From contig CM052357.1 in the NCBI GenBank assembly GCA_028551475.1, positions 24,697,745 to 24,761,744 on the forward strand: a stretch of DNA of 64,000 bases, read 5' to 3'. The notes under the pieces were generated by a model. It was not told the origin of the DNA, made no database searches, and saw only the letters and a list, made by a program, of their open reading frames with translations. The position numbers and the translations under genes are program-made. This document shows, one piece after another, positions 45,801 through 60,399 of this stretch (positions are counted from its first letter, which is position 1; each line of letters opens with the position of its first letter). This DNA is from Casuarina equisetifolia (taxonomy: Eukaryota; Streptophyta; Magnoliopsida; Fagales; Casuarinaceae).

Positions 45801-48800
45801 TGCAGGTATTTGCTGCACCATATAGCCTGAGATTTCCACGCATCGACCGAGTAAGATATGACAAGCCTTGGCATGAATGCCTCGATGTTCAATGTAAGTG
45901 GGTTCTATGTTACAAGGCCTCTACAGGTTTTCAATTTCACTGATGGTCGCTGTTATATCTGATTCGCTTTTGTTCTCTGTTCTCTGATTTTAGCATTTAA
46001 CATAGGGGTAGATGTGATGTGTTACCAGAAATAATTTTTTGACTGCAGCTTTTGTAGAGCTCGTGCATTCCAGCAATGGTACTACCCAAAGGGGCGCAGA
46101 TTCTGGTGGCCTTCAGGGAACTAAACCAAAACGCATGAAATTATCTAGGAAGGGAGAGGGAAAGAACATTTCTGTTGTTCCTTCTCATTTAATTCAGACC
46201 GATATTTCTAAAATTAAGGAAGGCTCCTCGATATTTGCCAATATGATGTTTTGTATCCTGTTGATAATTTTTCTTATTAACTCTTAACGATCTCTCCATT
46301 AATTGATAGAGCATGTAAATCTTTTAAAATTTCCTTCATTGAATTCATTGGTTTTTGTCTTGTGACGTCTAAAATGTCAAATTACAACTGTTCCCTTTTC
46401 TTTCACGAGCCGCACACCACCCTGCTTCTTCTTCTTCCTTCCCCCCCTCCTTCATTGGCCTGGGTGGTGTAAGCACTTTTTTCATGAACTAACTCTTTCA
46501 TTAGCCCCTCCAGATGGTTTTATCATTTCCCTTAGGGCATAAGATTAGTCTGCCAGTGATGTAGTTGAGGCATTTTAATTCCTCATAGAAACTGTTTTAT
46601 ATCAATCTCTATGTTGTTTAGCAGTATTGGTCAGTGAGGTATAAATACATCTAATTTTTCCCCAAGCATAGGAAGAAAAAGGAAAGATATGTGTATTGTT
46701 CGTCAATTCATTGTTGCTTATATGGTTATCTTGATTTTCTTTGTTTAATAACGCTTTAATTTCCATGAAGTACACTGTTCTGTTTGTGGCTTCTGGCAGC
46801 ATAGCGGTTTTCAAATCAATGCTAAACCTTCCTTGACATGTAGACTTTGTTAATGTTCCACCAAGACTCTCTCTGGATTCCTTGCACAAAATGATTGCTG
46901 AGAATGGAGGGACTTTCTCAATGAATCTAAATAACTCAGTTACCCATTGTGTTGCTGCTGATAGCAAGGGTTTCCTCTCTCTCCCTCTCTTTCTCCTTCA
47001 AGTTCCAACACGCACACAACCACTAACACACTGATATGATATGCTTTCACAAAGGATCGTCTTTTGCTGGTTGTTTATATGAAGAAAATAATGTTTGGCA
47101 GGGATCAAATATCAGGCTGCAAAACTTCGTGGAGATATTATTCATTACTCTTGGGTATTGGATTGTTGCTCACAAAAGAAGCTCATCCATTTACAGCCAA
47201 AGTTAGTCATGTTTTTTAATTTTGATCTTATTTCTGGCAGTCCCTCTAAAACTTGCATTGTTTTACAGAAGCACAGTTGTTTGAACTGTTCCTTTTTTCT
47301 TACAGGTACTTCCTCTTCCTTTCGGACTCATCAAAGAAGAAGTTACAAGAAGAAATTGATGAATTTTCTGACCCATACTACCAGGAGCTTGATCTTGCAG
47401 GCATCAAACAGGTATATCAAATAGGAATTACAAGTTGCTTTCTTATAGTTTCCGCACAAGATGGCTATACCATGTATTTGAAAATGAAAGCAGATTTAAG
47501 GAAGAGAAGCATTGGTAAAGCTTCCAGTACGTGGGTTTGCCTTTCTAAAATATGCTATTGCTATTAATGAAGCTGCATGGAGCAAGCTTTTGACAAGAGT
47601 GAAATGATTTGTACATTTTACTGTTTCAGCTCTTAAGTAATGTGGACAGACCTGAGCATAAAAAAACTATCGACTATTATAAGAAAAAGTACTGCCCAAA
47701 GAAGAAATGGTCTCTCTTATGCGGCTGCCGCGTTTATTTCTACTCTTCAATACCATCTTTGTAAGTTTGTGTCTTCCTTTGAATACAATGATATAAACAC
47801 ATTGTTTTCCCTAAAAGTTTTTCTACTGTTTATGAATTTTATTTAAAGGAAACCAGATTGGGAACTTTTGCTGGGACTTGCATTGAGGAGGTTGAAACTT
47901 GAAACTTCCATGGCTGGTGGCAAAGTCAGCAGTAGCCTTGCTCTTGCTACCCATTTGGTAGTCTTGTCGGTGCCAGGTTTTGAAGTTGACTTTGAAACTC
48001 TATTAACGAGGTATGCACATTCAGGATTTTCTGTTGACAAGCGATATTTGGTCTCTATTCTTGAGGTTCACTATTGAATCAGACAAACTGATATATCCAT
48101 TTTTTTGTACGCATTCTGTCATGGCATATAGATCAACTATTGAATAATAGAGTATTTCTGAATCAGTTAGTTTTGAGTTTATAAATTCTGGAGGCTAAGT
48201 TTCCTTATGTTGTGATGCTTCCATTATTGTCCCATCATTACTGTTCGATCATGACACTATGCCATATTATCGCATAGGGCATGGTATAAGCTATCCTTGA
48301 AAAATGTTGATAGTGGTACTTCTTTGTCATGTGATGCAGCATGAATCGACCAACATCTTGTTGCTGGAAAAATTATTATTCAGGATTGTTATTTTTAATT
48401 TAAAACATATGAAGGAAGAAAGGTGTTGTGGAACCATTATAGGTTTCTCATACAAATTGAAGTGTCTCATTTTTTTTGTCTGCTTTTGTCAAGCAAATAT
48501 GCCAACTGAGCTGATTAAGGAAGTGATTCTGGGATTGATAGGTTTAGATCTCATATATTCTAGCAGCAAGGTTTCTCTTGTTATTTACTTATTGATGTTG
48601 GTGTTGGTTTCATTATTGCCCAATCGTGACAGTGCAGCGTCATTGTATATGGCATGGCATTACGTACGCTTGAATGAAATTGACAGTGGTGCTTCTTTGT
48701 AATATAAGCAGCTATAGTTGATCGACAAGCTGTTGCTGAGAAACTATGTTTATGGTTGTTATGATGGTTCCTTATGTGTGTATATGTGTCTCTTGTTTCA

Positions 48801-51089
48801 TTTTCTTTCGTTTTACTCCATTTTTTTTCCTTTAAATTTATTCTGATGATGTTGTTATGGAAATATAGTGGAATGCTAGTGCATCGATTTATGTTATCCA
48901 TTTACCGAGAATATACAGTTTCAAAGTATCTTTTCCCACTTCTTATTTCTTTTCTGCCAATTTAGGATCTGTTCTCTCTCATTTGTTTCGTTTCTTAACT
49001 GGGTTTATTATTCTTTTTTCAACTCGTTAACTTTTTACCTGTACTCCATACAACTAGTGTCTCGTGAGCAAGGCCCAAGTGCTTTCTCTTATTCATTGCA
49101 ACTAATCTCTTTAGAATAAAGGTGAGTTTATGATGTAGATCTATTTGCCCTCTTTTTGACAGCTTCACTTCATCAGAGAAGCATCTTTTATGGACCAAGG
49201 GGTTGCAAGTTGTGAAATCTCAATGGTTGGAAGGGTGCTTAGAGAGGGGCCAACGATTACAAGAGGGACCTTATAGCTTGAAGACTTTTGAGGCACAGGA
49301 GTTGAAAGCTGTAGAATGGTCAGTTTCAGTGAGCTTTTACCTTTATAGGGTTATGCTTGAGCCTGCGCATTTTTAGATATGACATTCTAGGGACTCAGAT
49401 TTTCTGCATTGTAAGATCTTATGAGACTTTTGATTTGTCATAATGTCTTTTAATTCAAAGATTGATAACTTGTGAAATTTTTTAAATCAAGGAATCAATG
49501 CTCAAGAAATTTTATGACATGATTAAGAAGTTCTTCAATGCTTAAATTCTGTAGTTTTGGAATGTGAACCACTAATTATCATAGAATTTCGAAGTAATAG
49601 AAGTGTAGATTTGATTATTTAATTGAACTTTTGAAACGCTCATTCAAATAAGCGTACTTAATTATAATGGAGGTAAACTATACAGTCCATATTCCATTGA
49701 TAACTTGTGTTCTTATATAATGTTAATTCACCAATTTCTCCAAGGAATTTATATATCAGATAATTTTCTGAGTGAAATTTGGTGGAAGTATTATACAGTC
49801 CCTTAAATGGCATTTATGATAGTGTATTGACTCATACATGATATAGAAACATCCATGTGTGTGTATTTTCAGTTATGCTATTTGTTACTTTTTGTCTTCT
49901 TTTTTATGTACGTGTTTTTGTGTGTATGGGTTTTTATTTTTATTTTTATTATGTCTTTCAGTGCTGTTACCAGGCAAGGGATTTGTATCACTGATTGTGC
50001 TTTTACGTTATTCTATGTTGTTTTAGAATTTGTTAAAACAAAAGGTTGAGATCTATGAAACTAAACTAGACTTGTCCAAAAATCCCTCCTAACTATGATT
50101 GTTGCATACTTATATAGCCTGTGGGCAAAATTTTACAACAAGATGAGATTTCAACGTAGGACTTACTTTGAATTGGAAATTGGGATTGCAGACTGCACCA
50201 TTGACTTCCACTTTATCTCTGTTTGTAGGAATATAAGAGTTGATTTATACTCAACAGTTAGAATATTAAGAGTTGCTTGCCTTTTCATATGAATGGCGTG
50301 TGATATAGTTCTATTTGGATTGGGACTGATATTGCCATTTTGCCGTGTCAAATGTTTTGCAGCAAACATGATAAACACGACCCAGGTCAAGGAGCCCCTT
50401 CTGGATTGGACAATGAAGAAAAACAGAATATGTCTTCTGCTCTTGACTTGAGAAAACAGAAAACAGAGAAACCTGCTTTAGCAAAACCTAAAATTTTGAC
50501 ATCATGCAAAGGGATTGGGAAAAGAAAAAGAGGAAGACCTGCTGGTACAAGCACAAAGAAAGGAAAAACAGCTATGGCCCAAGCCCGAAGAAGCCGTGCA
50601 CATATTGGAAAGGGAGCTGCAAAAATATCTTACAATGAATCCGATGAGAGTACATCTCATGATGAGAAGACAGACAGGGAAGAGATCAAAATTGAAGGAA
50701 ACTATGAAATGGCAGGCAAGGGAAGTTCAGAAATCCAAGGGGATGAAATCATAAAAGATTATGAATCATCACCTATAGGTAAGGCAGCTGAGCAACAGGT
50801 TGAAAAAGATGTTAGATGTGAGGACTCGCAAGATAAAGCACCAGAAGTTGAAGTTGCTGAAATGCATGACAGCGAAGACATTGAGAGGCCGAAAAAGTTG
50901 GAAGTGATGATCGATCCAATCCAAGCCATGTTGTTAGATATGATTCCAAGCCTTGGAGGGAAGGAAACTGAGAGCAGAGAGACGATTCTGAAAGATGAGA
51001 AACCGCCCTTGGAGCCCATCGCAGAGCCTTCAAAGAAAAGAAAAGTCAGCTACAAGGATGTTGCTGGTGAGCTGCTTAAGGATTGGTGA
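33898..51089 (+). CDS. LIG4: DNA ligase IV (end-joining ligase), 27 exons
   Basis: Exons: 33898-34242, 34316-34407, 35391-35476, 35567-35703, 37310-37384, 37557-37648, 37948-38019, 41172-41251, 41377-41414, 41521-41527, 41643-41804, 42564-42639, 42924-43048, 43146-43180, 43269-43327, 44965-45048, 45422-45517, 45613-45661, 45806-45893, 46049-46252, 46844-46969, 47102-47201, 47306-47411, 47630-47760, 47849-48010, 49163-49318, 50363-51089. They sum to 3510 nt, 1169 residues. The start is ATG 33898 (MTEESKRQTK). After the DNA-binding domain come motif I KFDGDR (AMP-accepting Lys256), LDGEM (303-307), FDVLY (345-349), EEGIVLK (422-428) and KWLKLKP (442-448). Two BRCT domains (about 660-755 and 805-925) flank the XRCC4-binding linker. 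The tail has an AT-hook-like RKRGRP (982-987) and ends VAGELLKDW. The enzyme seals double-strand breaks in nuclear non-homologous end joining. Confidence 0.96.
34930..35045 (-). repeat. Possible decayed tRNA-derived SINE head in LIG4 intron 2
   Basis: The minus strand has a box A-like tggatcaaatggc (35002-34990) and a box B-like acattcaatcc (34963-34953), spaced about as in a tRNA. No clear poly(A) tail or target duplication was found, so this is only a candidate. Confidence 0.35.
36952..37088 (-). mobile_element. Short tRNA-derived SINE in LIG4 intron 4
   Basis: On the minus strand the body starts near 37075. It has a good pol III box A (TAGCTCAGTTGG, 37063-37052), a weak box B (ggtctggagtt, 37026-37016), a C-rich middle and an A tail (poly-T at 36967-36977 on plus). 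It is flanked by imperfect 13-bp duplications ggattgaatcaga (36952-36964) and ggattgagtctga (37076-37088), 11 of 13 identical. The body is about 111 bp. It is not a functional tRNA gene, since no cloverleaf closes and box B is poor. Confidence 0.75.
38419..38965 (+). repeat. About four diverged tandem units of 162-169 bp in LIG4 intron 7
   Basis: Units start near 38419, 38588, 38750 and 38912. Each begins with a variant of 'ccaaccttc', then 'atgtagaaaaa', 'ctggtgttatcctt', 'tgtcatg', 'tggaaga' and 'aggtccttgta'. The last unit is partial. The function of this array is unknown. Confidence 0.85.
39318..39463 (-). mobile_element. tRNA-derived SINE in LIG4 intron 7 with perfect target duplication
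   Basis: An exact 11-bp duplication cagtagtactt flanks the body (39318-39328 and 39453-39463). On the minus strand the 124-bp body has box A-like tggctaagtagc (39419-39408) and box B ggtttggatcc (39376-39366), close to the consensus ggttcganncc. It ends in an A-rich tail (aaaaaataaaaataaa). Head, tail and duplication all fit a SINE. It is inserted antisense to LIG4, like the SINE at 36952-37088, but its head differs, so it is a separate family. Confidence 0.88.
41521..41527 (+). other. LIG4: LIG4 exon 10, a 7-nt microexon
   Basis: TTGTGTT lies between ttgttgcag and gtatcc. Exon 9 ends in phase 0 and exon 11 begins with two bases that complete a codon, so only these seven bases restore the frame. 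They give Leu-Cys and the first base of Tyr, the conserved LCYVAFDVLY segment of plant LIG4. Skipping it would shift the frame after residue 339. Confidence 0.85.
48215..48770 (+). repeat. Diverged duplication inside LIG4 intron 25
   Basis: Segments near 48225-48385 and 48610-48765 share ordered blocks: 'cattattg' with 'cc' and 'atc', 'ggcatgg', 'gtggtacttctttgt' / 'gtggtgcttctttgt', 'atcgac' and 'ttgttgctg' / 'tgttgctga'. It is noncoding and clearly older than the other local duplications. Confidence 0.55.
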
Positions 51090-52319
51090 CATGTTATCTG
51101 CGTTTGGTGATTACATGGCTTGGGGAAGCGGAAGAGTTTTCTCTGCACTACTTTTTGTGTACTCTTTTATTATGAGCTCTAGTTATTATCAGATGCAGCC
51201 CTTGTAATTAGACGGTCAGTGGTACTAAATAATTTAGTATTCAAGTTAAATTTACCTTATATATATAAATATATTTCATCTAGTGCGCTTTAGAAATTTC
51301 ATCTTGAAAGAACACAAGATGTCAAGTACGGAAATACGGAAACTTCTGATTTAACCGTGAGTTTACAGGTTCACCTATGAGTTTCGCCGATAAAGGTAGG
51401 AGTAAGATGGAGATAAGTTCCTCGTTTCATGGCAAACTCTGGTGATCGGAGCAATCCTAATCAACCCTTCTGGTATAGCCAAGCCCTCTTAGAGGTTGAG
51501 AACGCTTAGATCATTCAAACTATACCAACTATTCTTCTTTTTAAAGGGCTAGCCCTTCTAAGATAGATGATCTTAAGAACTCAATGACTAGGCTTGAGTT
51601 TATACTTGTAAGGTATAAATTCTCATAATTATTTATACTTGTAAGGCATTTTATTCTAAAAGTCAATTTACCTTTTTAAAGATGACATTTATACATTGAT
51701 AATACATCTTTAAAATTAAAGCCATGGATCTTATTGCCACCCCCAAGATGAGTCATTCTAAAGAGGTTTTAGATCCGCCGTTACAAGATTTGTTCCTTTC
51801 ACATCCTGGATAGTTTTTTACAATCGTTGTCCTCAGCGCGTACAACAGTAACACCTCTACCCCAAGAGAAATAATGATAGAAACTATCATGTTAGGAATA
51901 TTTTATGAGTGGTAGTAAGCTTGAGCGGAGCATAATTAATCCTTTCTATTTCTTGTCTCTTTCGTGTTAGCTGGTTTTGTCTTCTGGACATTGACGAAAG
52001 GCATGCTTATCTTCACGTATGCAATGATAAAGCTCGAGTATAGATATCGACCATGGCAAATCACTGAGCGGAACCAGATGAATTGCACTAACAATGTCTG
52101 CTTCAAACACAAATCCGCATCAAATTAACCTAAATAGGAGGTTGAGAAAATCTCTACCTCCACAAACATGGGGACAAGACGGAAAGCTTCCTCAAAAAAT
52201 GTGGAAATGACTACGGTAATAGATTCCACTCTGAAGTACAAATAGTAAGAATTATTCTTGTCTCATCTGCTGTTCTAAAATACAGTGATGAAATACGAGA
52301 CAAAGACGTCATAGCAGGG
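51090..52319. other. Intergenic DNA between convergent LIG4 and PRCC genes
   Basis: The two stop codons face each other across 1.23 kb that must hold both 3' untranslated regions. No third gene or known element is visible. Confidence 0.55.
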
Positions 52320-55300
52320 TCACCATCCATACTTGGCATGTGTTTCAGATTTTGTGAGGAAGCCCTTGGCACGCCGCTCTGCAAGTTCCATTTCTTTCTG
52401 CTTCATATCAAAGAATAGCGAACCAATCTGATGCTTCCTCTTGTGGAGCTTTGAAGGCTTCCCCTTGGTCGAAACAGGCTACACATGCAGAAAAAATTGC
52501 AATGACATAATCAATATACTTTTACAAGACCCAAAATACAAGAAAAACAAAAGAAAACATCAACTTAGGCATCGTTGACGGATAAAACGATCCGGTAGGA
52601 AATAAAATCAATAATCTAACAAGGATCAGTTTTCAACCAACCCACGCAATAACTTCATGACAGAAAATAAGACAATCTTACAAAACCAATCTTCTCTTTC
52701 CAATGACAACTGACAGTTCGGTAGCACACAGTTCCAATAAGGTACAGCTAATATTGTCAACTCCACGAAATGGATAAGCCAGTGAGAAATACTAAAACTA
52801 AAGCCTCAACATTTGCACTGGACATTTACTGAAAATGGGCAACTTGCCACAAATTATTCATCAGTGCAAGAATTCTATATTTTGACCTGTCGTAGAAAAG
52901 TTAACTAGACTACAGTAGTGATAAAGAAAAGATTTTACAAAGGCATAAAACCCAGAAAGTGACCATGGACCAAGGTCTTGCTCAACGCAGTCCAAAATGG
53001 GTAACGCTTCCAAAAGGAATCAAGGCTTTCCAAAGTACTGTCTCTAGAAGGGTAGCTTCTTCATGATTCAACAACACAGCTTAAAATGACTCAATAGAGA
53101 GAACTACAGAGTTATCTCGATCCTTTCTTTTCTGGTTCTCAGCGAAAGGCCCAAAGATTGGTACACCACTAAGTTTCCATCATTTACATTATATTTAGCC
53201 CCTGAACTTGAAGATTGTTGTTAAAGAAACGTGCCGCACCCAACTATAATCCTGGAAATAATTCTTCGGTACAAGCTTCCTCGTTCTTGGATAAACCAAA
53301 GGAAACTGAAACTTAAAACAATAACAGACTTAATGCATCAAGCATGAATCTCAAAAATTCATCGCACACAGCCCTAACATTTGCCTTCCTGAGTTCATAA
53401 CCATAGGACCAGTCCCAGGGCACAAACTGCAATATACACTGTTTAATCCTCTCTTGTGTACTTCAGATCAAATGCCTACTTTCCACCTTTTCTCAGTGAA
53501 TTTTTTTATAGCCCAAAAAGAAGAAAGAAAAAAGAATACGTCTGACAAGTCTTTAAGAATAGACCACTGGTTTCAATTTGCAACGCATTTCACCAAAAAC
53601 AGACATTTATTTATTTATTCATTTCTTTTATTTTTTAGCAGTTAATCTACTCCTATGACTTTCCCCATCTCTCGTGCTCTCTCTAATAAGAGAGAAGCAT
53701 ATGATAGGACAGCGCAGGTAATGTTGTCTAAGTAATTGTAGTATATAGGAAGGGCACACTAAATTTGCAATCCGGGCTACAGTATTAAAAAGCCAATTGG
53801 CTATTTCATTCCACGTAGTGCAATCCAGAAATGAAACACATTCACTTGTTGGTACAGGGTACGATAAGCCAGTATTACTAGATTCTACTTTTGTTTTAAG
53901 ACTTTGGACATTTTTATAATTTTAGATTTTTGGAACAGGCAGAATTTGAGTCCAACAAACTTTCTTTGGTTTTGTTTTATTATTGGATCCTATTTGTACT
54001 TAATATTAAGTTTAGACCTTTAGTCTAAGTCTGCTGAGACTAGAAACTAGACGCCCATAAATATAAGCATGTATATATGTATATATTTTTTCCTTTGTAT
54101 ATGATCATTGATATGAGAATGACCAACCATGGAATTTCCCACAACAAGGAATTTGTACACAACCATCTCCAAGAAGTCATGCCTAGACCTTGAGTGTGAT
54201 AATTAGGAAAATTACATTTGATAATTAGGTTCATTACTTTTTTCTCTTCTTTCTATTTTTTTTTCTTTTCAGTTTCCATTGATTTTATTTCGAATTTGAA
54301 CCACTATTAGAGATAAGTTTTCACATATTATTTCCCCAGAAATAAGCTTCTTCCCCTATCTCGCTTCAATCTCAATCCCTACCCAAATGAAATGGTGAAT
54401 TTCTTATAATTTCTGGCCATACTACATAAATAACCTTTCAAAACCTAGTCTCCCACTAAAATTCTAGCCAAAGGTTGTCCTAAATCCTGTAAGTTCCTAT
54501 ACAGATTCTTCTACGCCCACCTATCCAAACCAACATGTCTCACATCATTGGTAGACATTTCTCCACAGCAATTAGCATGTTTCAGAGCTACTGGAATGAC
54601 ATCTCCACCTACTCATTTCCAAGACTTATCTGAGCATTTTAAACGCTGACCACTTTATTCAATCTTAAAACGCACAGGGGCAAGAAGGCCATCACTTTTG
54701 GTATTTCCAGCAAATAATACTACCAGTGTTTTGGTCCAGGATCAAACATAAAATTTGAACAGCCAACACATATTCAAGCCTAAAAACAGGTTATGCTTCC
54801 ATTTTACATTAACGTAAGCTTCTTAAAGGTTTAAGACTGAAATTCAACCTATTATTTTCAAAATTATCGTCTTTTACCAGTCAAAGAAAAAGAGTACAGC
54901 TGGAGCTAAAGTTTGAAACTAGACATCTCAAGATACTCGACGACTAGGACAAAATGACAGCAGGAAATTACCAATAGCTTTGCTAAAATCACTCCGATAT
55001 TTCTTTGCTTATTAATGATTCTGTCATCTCAACAAAAGGATTCTGTGTAAGAGAATCCTTTACTCCAAACATTAATAAAATTCTTCATAACTTGTTGCCT
55101 TTGTTCACCAAAGAATTTATTGATTGAAGAAAATATCACACTCCACAATCTATATAACTCGGTTCTTTCAATAAAAACCAAATAAAAATAAAGTATCAAA
55201 CCCAGTTATAATCTAAAATACAAGTTCTGAGAGGCATATATGTGTTTTTTTGGCATTTACCACAGCAATTCATAATAATAAACTTGATATAATCAATGAA

Positions 55301-56491
55301 TATGCAAATTTGCAAAGGGCAAAGTAGGCTTAACAATAACAATGAAGAGATAAAACGCAGACAAATCAAGCAGCTATAAATTACCTGGTAAGAAGGTCCA
55401 AAAGCTATGCCAGTTAACTTGACCTGGTCCTCCCTCGGTCGATTCTTCATCAGCTCATCCTGCTTCACCTCAACTACTTCCGCAGGAATCTCATTTCTCC
55501 CTCTCTTCCCAGGCACCCTAACCCCAGTCCCACCCGAAACGGGAATCTCCGCCGCTGGTCCATCAGTCCAATTGCCCCCATACTGCCCGTAATCACCATA
55601 ATTACCAAAACTCGGATAATCCCCGTAATTCGAACTATCTCCACCATCCGTGACATATTGTAATTGACCATCCACATTCACATTCTGAACATCTGATTGA
55701 TTATTCGCGTACGTGTCATAGTTTACGGTATAATTCCCAGCATTCTGATCGACGGAGGACTCATAGTTCCCATAACTGTCGTAGTTTAAGCTATAACTCC
55801 CTAAATTTGCATCAGCACCACATGCTTCCTCCGCTCGAGAGCCACCGGAACTCGAGGTAGGTGCATCGGTTTCAACAATCGCTCTTCGCCCCGTACCGGA
55901 ACTCGGAAGAACGCCCAATGTAGTGGAGTTCCTGGGAGCCGGGATGCTCGACAAGAATGACTTCACCGATGGGGCTTGCAAGGAATCCGATTCCTTTTGT
56001 CTCCGTCGCTCTTTTTCCTCGTCTTCATCGTCGTCGTCGTCAAGGTCGGTGGATTTTATCGAAGAGGGAGCTACAGGAGGCTTGAATAGAACAACCCTTT
56101 TGGCCTTGGGGTCCGAGGATGAGGGATTTGGAATGGGTTGCACTGTATTTTGAGATTTGGGCTGTGGGAGAGAAGAAAAAATGGAGGCGGGTTTATTGGA
56201 CGTCTGGGCATACTGAGAGGGGGGTTCTTGGTCTTGTTGATGAATAAGAGGGTCAGGAAGGGATGGGGTTTCTTTGGATTTGGGTTGGGGGAGGGATTGA
56301 AAGAGAGAAGAAGACTTGGGTTGGGGAAGAGAAGAAAAGAGAGACGAAACCTTGGATGAAAAGGGGGATTGAGAGTGTTCAGAGGATGGTTTCGAGGGAA
56401 AAGCCGTAGATTTTCGCTGGTCTTCCTGCTGCGGTGGTTGATCTTCTCCTTCTTCATCCGAAGAGGCGTAATTAGCCAGCAAAGAATCCAT
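52320..56491 (-). CDS. PRCC: PRCC-like proline-rich nuclear protein
   Basis: Two exons on the minus strand: 56491-55385 (369 codons) and 52478-52320 (52 codons plus stop), joined in phase 0 by GT-AG across a 2.9-kb intron; 421 residues. The start MDSLLANYASSDEEGE is typical of the family. The N-terminal half is Ser/Pro-rich with SLPQPKS three times, then an acidic run (DLDDDDDEDEE, near residue 150). A Tyr/Asn/Gly-rich middle has two similar NYDSY/NYDTY blocks. The C-terminus (GIAFGPSYQ, GKPSKLHKRKHQIGSLFFD and a final THAKYGW) is the conserved PRCC domain. Human PRCC associates with splicing factors and binds MAD2B (MAD2L2); the plant role is little known. The intron removes what would otherwise be a short read-through tail after residue 369. 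Confidence 0.93.
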
Positions 56492-56756
56492 AAGAGCGAC
56501 AGAGAGAACTCAGAAGCAAACGGAAATTGAAGGTCGGTTTCTCGGTTCAAACTCTGGCTGTATGGGATGGAAAGAAATCGGGATTACGTCACTGTAGCCT
56601 TATACAATCAACCGACGGCTGCATCGATTATTGCTTTTATTTTCTTACGTTTCCTTCTTCGTTTAGTAGAAAGCGGGAAGCTCCAAAATCCTTCTTTCAC
56701 TACAAAGCAAGAAGCTTATGAATTGTCTTCCTTTTATCACTTAATCTCGTGATTTT

Positions 56757-56781
56757 GGCGTGGCGTGGCGTGGCGTGGCGT
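56757..56781. repeat. Pentanucleotide microsatellite (ggcgt)5 upstream of PRCC
   Basis: Five uninterrupted ggcgt units lie about 270 bp before the PRCC start codon, probably in its promoter region. Confidence 0.95.
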
Positions 56782-58489
<1,708 letters not shown>

Positions 58490-58957
58490 AGAAAGTGAAA
58501 CTGTAATAGACAACAAAGAGATGTTAAATAAAAGTCATTAGCAATTAATAATGGTGTGTTGTTTCCTTTTATTTCTATTACATTTTTCCATTTTAGTTGT
58601 ATTTAGTATAAATGTTGTTTCCTTTAATACTTAGTAAGGTAGTAGTAGTTTGTTGTTATTTTGCATACATTTAGCAAAGATGGTAGTTAGGCATTAGGAA
58701 ATTGCAAGTGCATAGTATAAATAACAGAAGTAAGGATTAGAGCAGGATTTTTTGTCCATTTGAAAATTCTGTTGTAACAATTTAGGAGGTTAAGGCTTTC
58801 CCAAAGAATCCTTATTCAATACTTTGAAATTCTCTCAAAATTGGTTGCAAATCTAAACTAGTTAAGCATTTTGATTGCCTTTCTACCTTTTCCTTTAATC
58901 ATCCTCTCACTCGATTATTAGCTAAGCAACAAGGTGATACTTTGGACCATTGAAAAG

Positions 58958-58970
58958 TGGTATCAAAGAT
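58958..58970 (+). other. Primer-binding site of the decayed gypsy element
   Basis: The sequence tggtatcaaagat follows 'gaaaag', as in the nested relative, where 'caaag' precedes its site. It resembles the initiator tRNA-Met site with decay at its end. Confidence 0.7.
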
Positions 58971-59159
58971 AGCATTTCATGATAAAAGGAGAGACACCAA
59001 ATTGGATCATAAGATTAATGCATTGATAAAGACGTTACAACAACTTTTCTTTGCATTGAATGCAAGTAACGATAGAGTTTCTACTATAATGGATTCAATG
59101 AAAGAAATTGGGAAAAGTTCCTTTGGCTAGATTAGGGCAAATCAAACCAATAAAGAATA

Positions 59160-60290
59160 GAAAGGATGGAATTCCCTAAATATGAAGGGATAACTAATCC
59201 ATCTTCATGGATTGATAAAGCTATGCAATTTTTTAATTTTCACGAGACATTAGAGGAAGATAGGGTTAGGATAACTTCTTGGCATCTCGATGAAGAAGCA
59301 AAGATGGAGTATCAATTGATAAAGAAAGAGTATGGTGAAAAATCAATCTCTTGGCAAGCTTTAATGAATGAATTGGTGAAGCAATTTGCCCCTACAATCT
59401 TCAAGGATCATTTTAAGAACCTCACAAACCTAAAACAAACTAGGTTAATACATGAATATCAATCTCAATTAGGTAAATTGCTTTGAAGATTAGGGAATTT
59501 AGAAATTGATCATCAAATAAGTTATTTCATTAGTGAGTTGAAAGAACATATAAGACTAGATGTTATTGCTTATAATCCTCCAACATTATCTACTATAATT
59601 GAATTTGCTAGGTTATTTGAGGCTAAAGAAATGGTGAGTAGATTAAATGATGGCATTATGATTAAGAAACGGATTATAGGTAGTGAGAGGTGAGATTGAT
59701 TAAGAGCAAATAAGAATAGATTATTAATTAAAAGATTAACTCAATTGGAGATAATAGACAAAACATCTCAGAAACTATGTTTTAATTATGATGACAAATA
59801 TTCTCTAGGCCATAGACACAAAAAGCTATTTTATCTACTCCTACCATGTTTGATGTTTATCATCTTAAAACTTTTGAGATTTTATAGAATTATGAGAAGA
59901 ACAAGACTTCCAATGTATGTGTTGGTGGATTCTAGCAACATTCATAACTTTGTAAGTGAAAGGCTGGCTAGAAAAATGAGTTTAAAGGTAGAAATGTAGG
60001 TAAGGTTCAATGTTGAAATGGCTAATAGAGAACTGATTCAAAGAGTAGTGATATGTGAAGCGGTATATTTGAAATTATGAAGAGTTAAGATGGAAGTTGA
60101 TATGTTCATTCTACCATTCCTAAAATTGGGGGTTATTATGGGAATTCAATGGCTAGAAATGATAGGATTGATCAAATGGGAATTTGCTAAGTTACAAATG
60201 TCATTTGTATAGGAAGGCAAGATGGTAACATTGAATGGTGAGAAGAGAACTTTCAATAAAATGATTTATAACTCAAGTTGAGTAAATTGC
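59160..60290 (+). pseudogene. Gag and protease region of the decayed gypsy element
   Basis: MEFPKYEGITNPSSWIDKA (from 59166) parallels the gag core of the nested element. The zinc knuckle has lost key residues: LCFNYDDKYSLGHRHKK has Tyr and His where Cys is expected. The protease reads LVDSSNIHNF where the family has an Asp-Ser-Gly catalytic triplet, so the Gly is lost. Stops occur near 59485 and 59692. Confidence 0.85.
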
Positions 60291-60399
60291 TAGGATATCA
60301 AAAGTAAAAGGTAGTATTATAGTTGAAAACAATAGAGAAAAACAATGAAAAAGAAGCTAGTGCAACATGGTCAAGACCATTCACTAAGTTAATCAATGC

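Noticed and set aside
55196..55384. Extension of PRCC exon 1 to a stop at 55196
   Set aside because: The conserved C-terminal PRCC residues lie at 52320-52478 and join in frame from a GT donor right after 55385. The extension has no family similarity and is intronic.
56071..56550. Overlapping minus-strand 159-codon frame in PRCC exon 1
   Set aside because: It is another frame of a low-complexity Ser/Pro-rich coding exon and matches no protein family.
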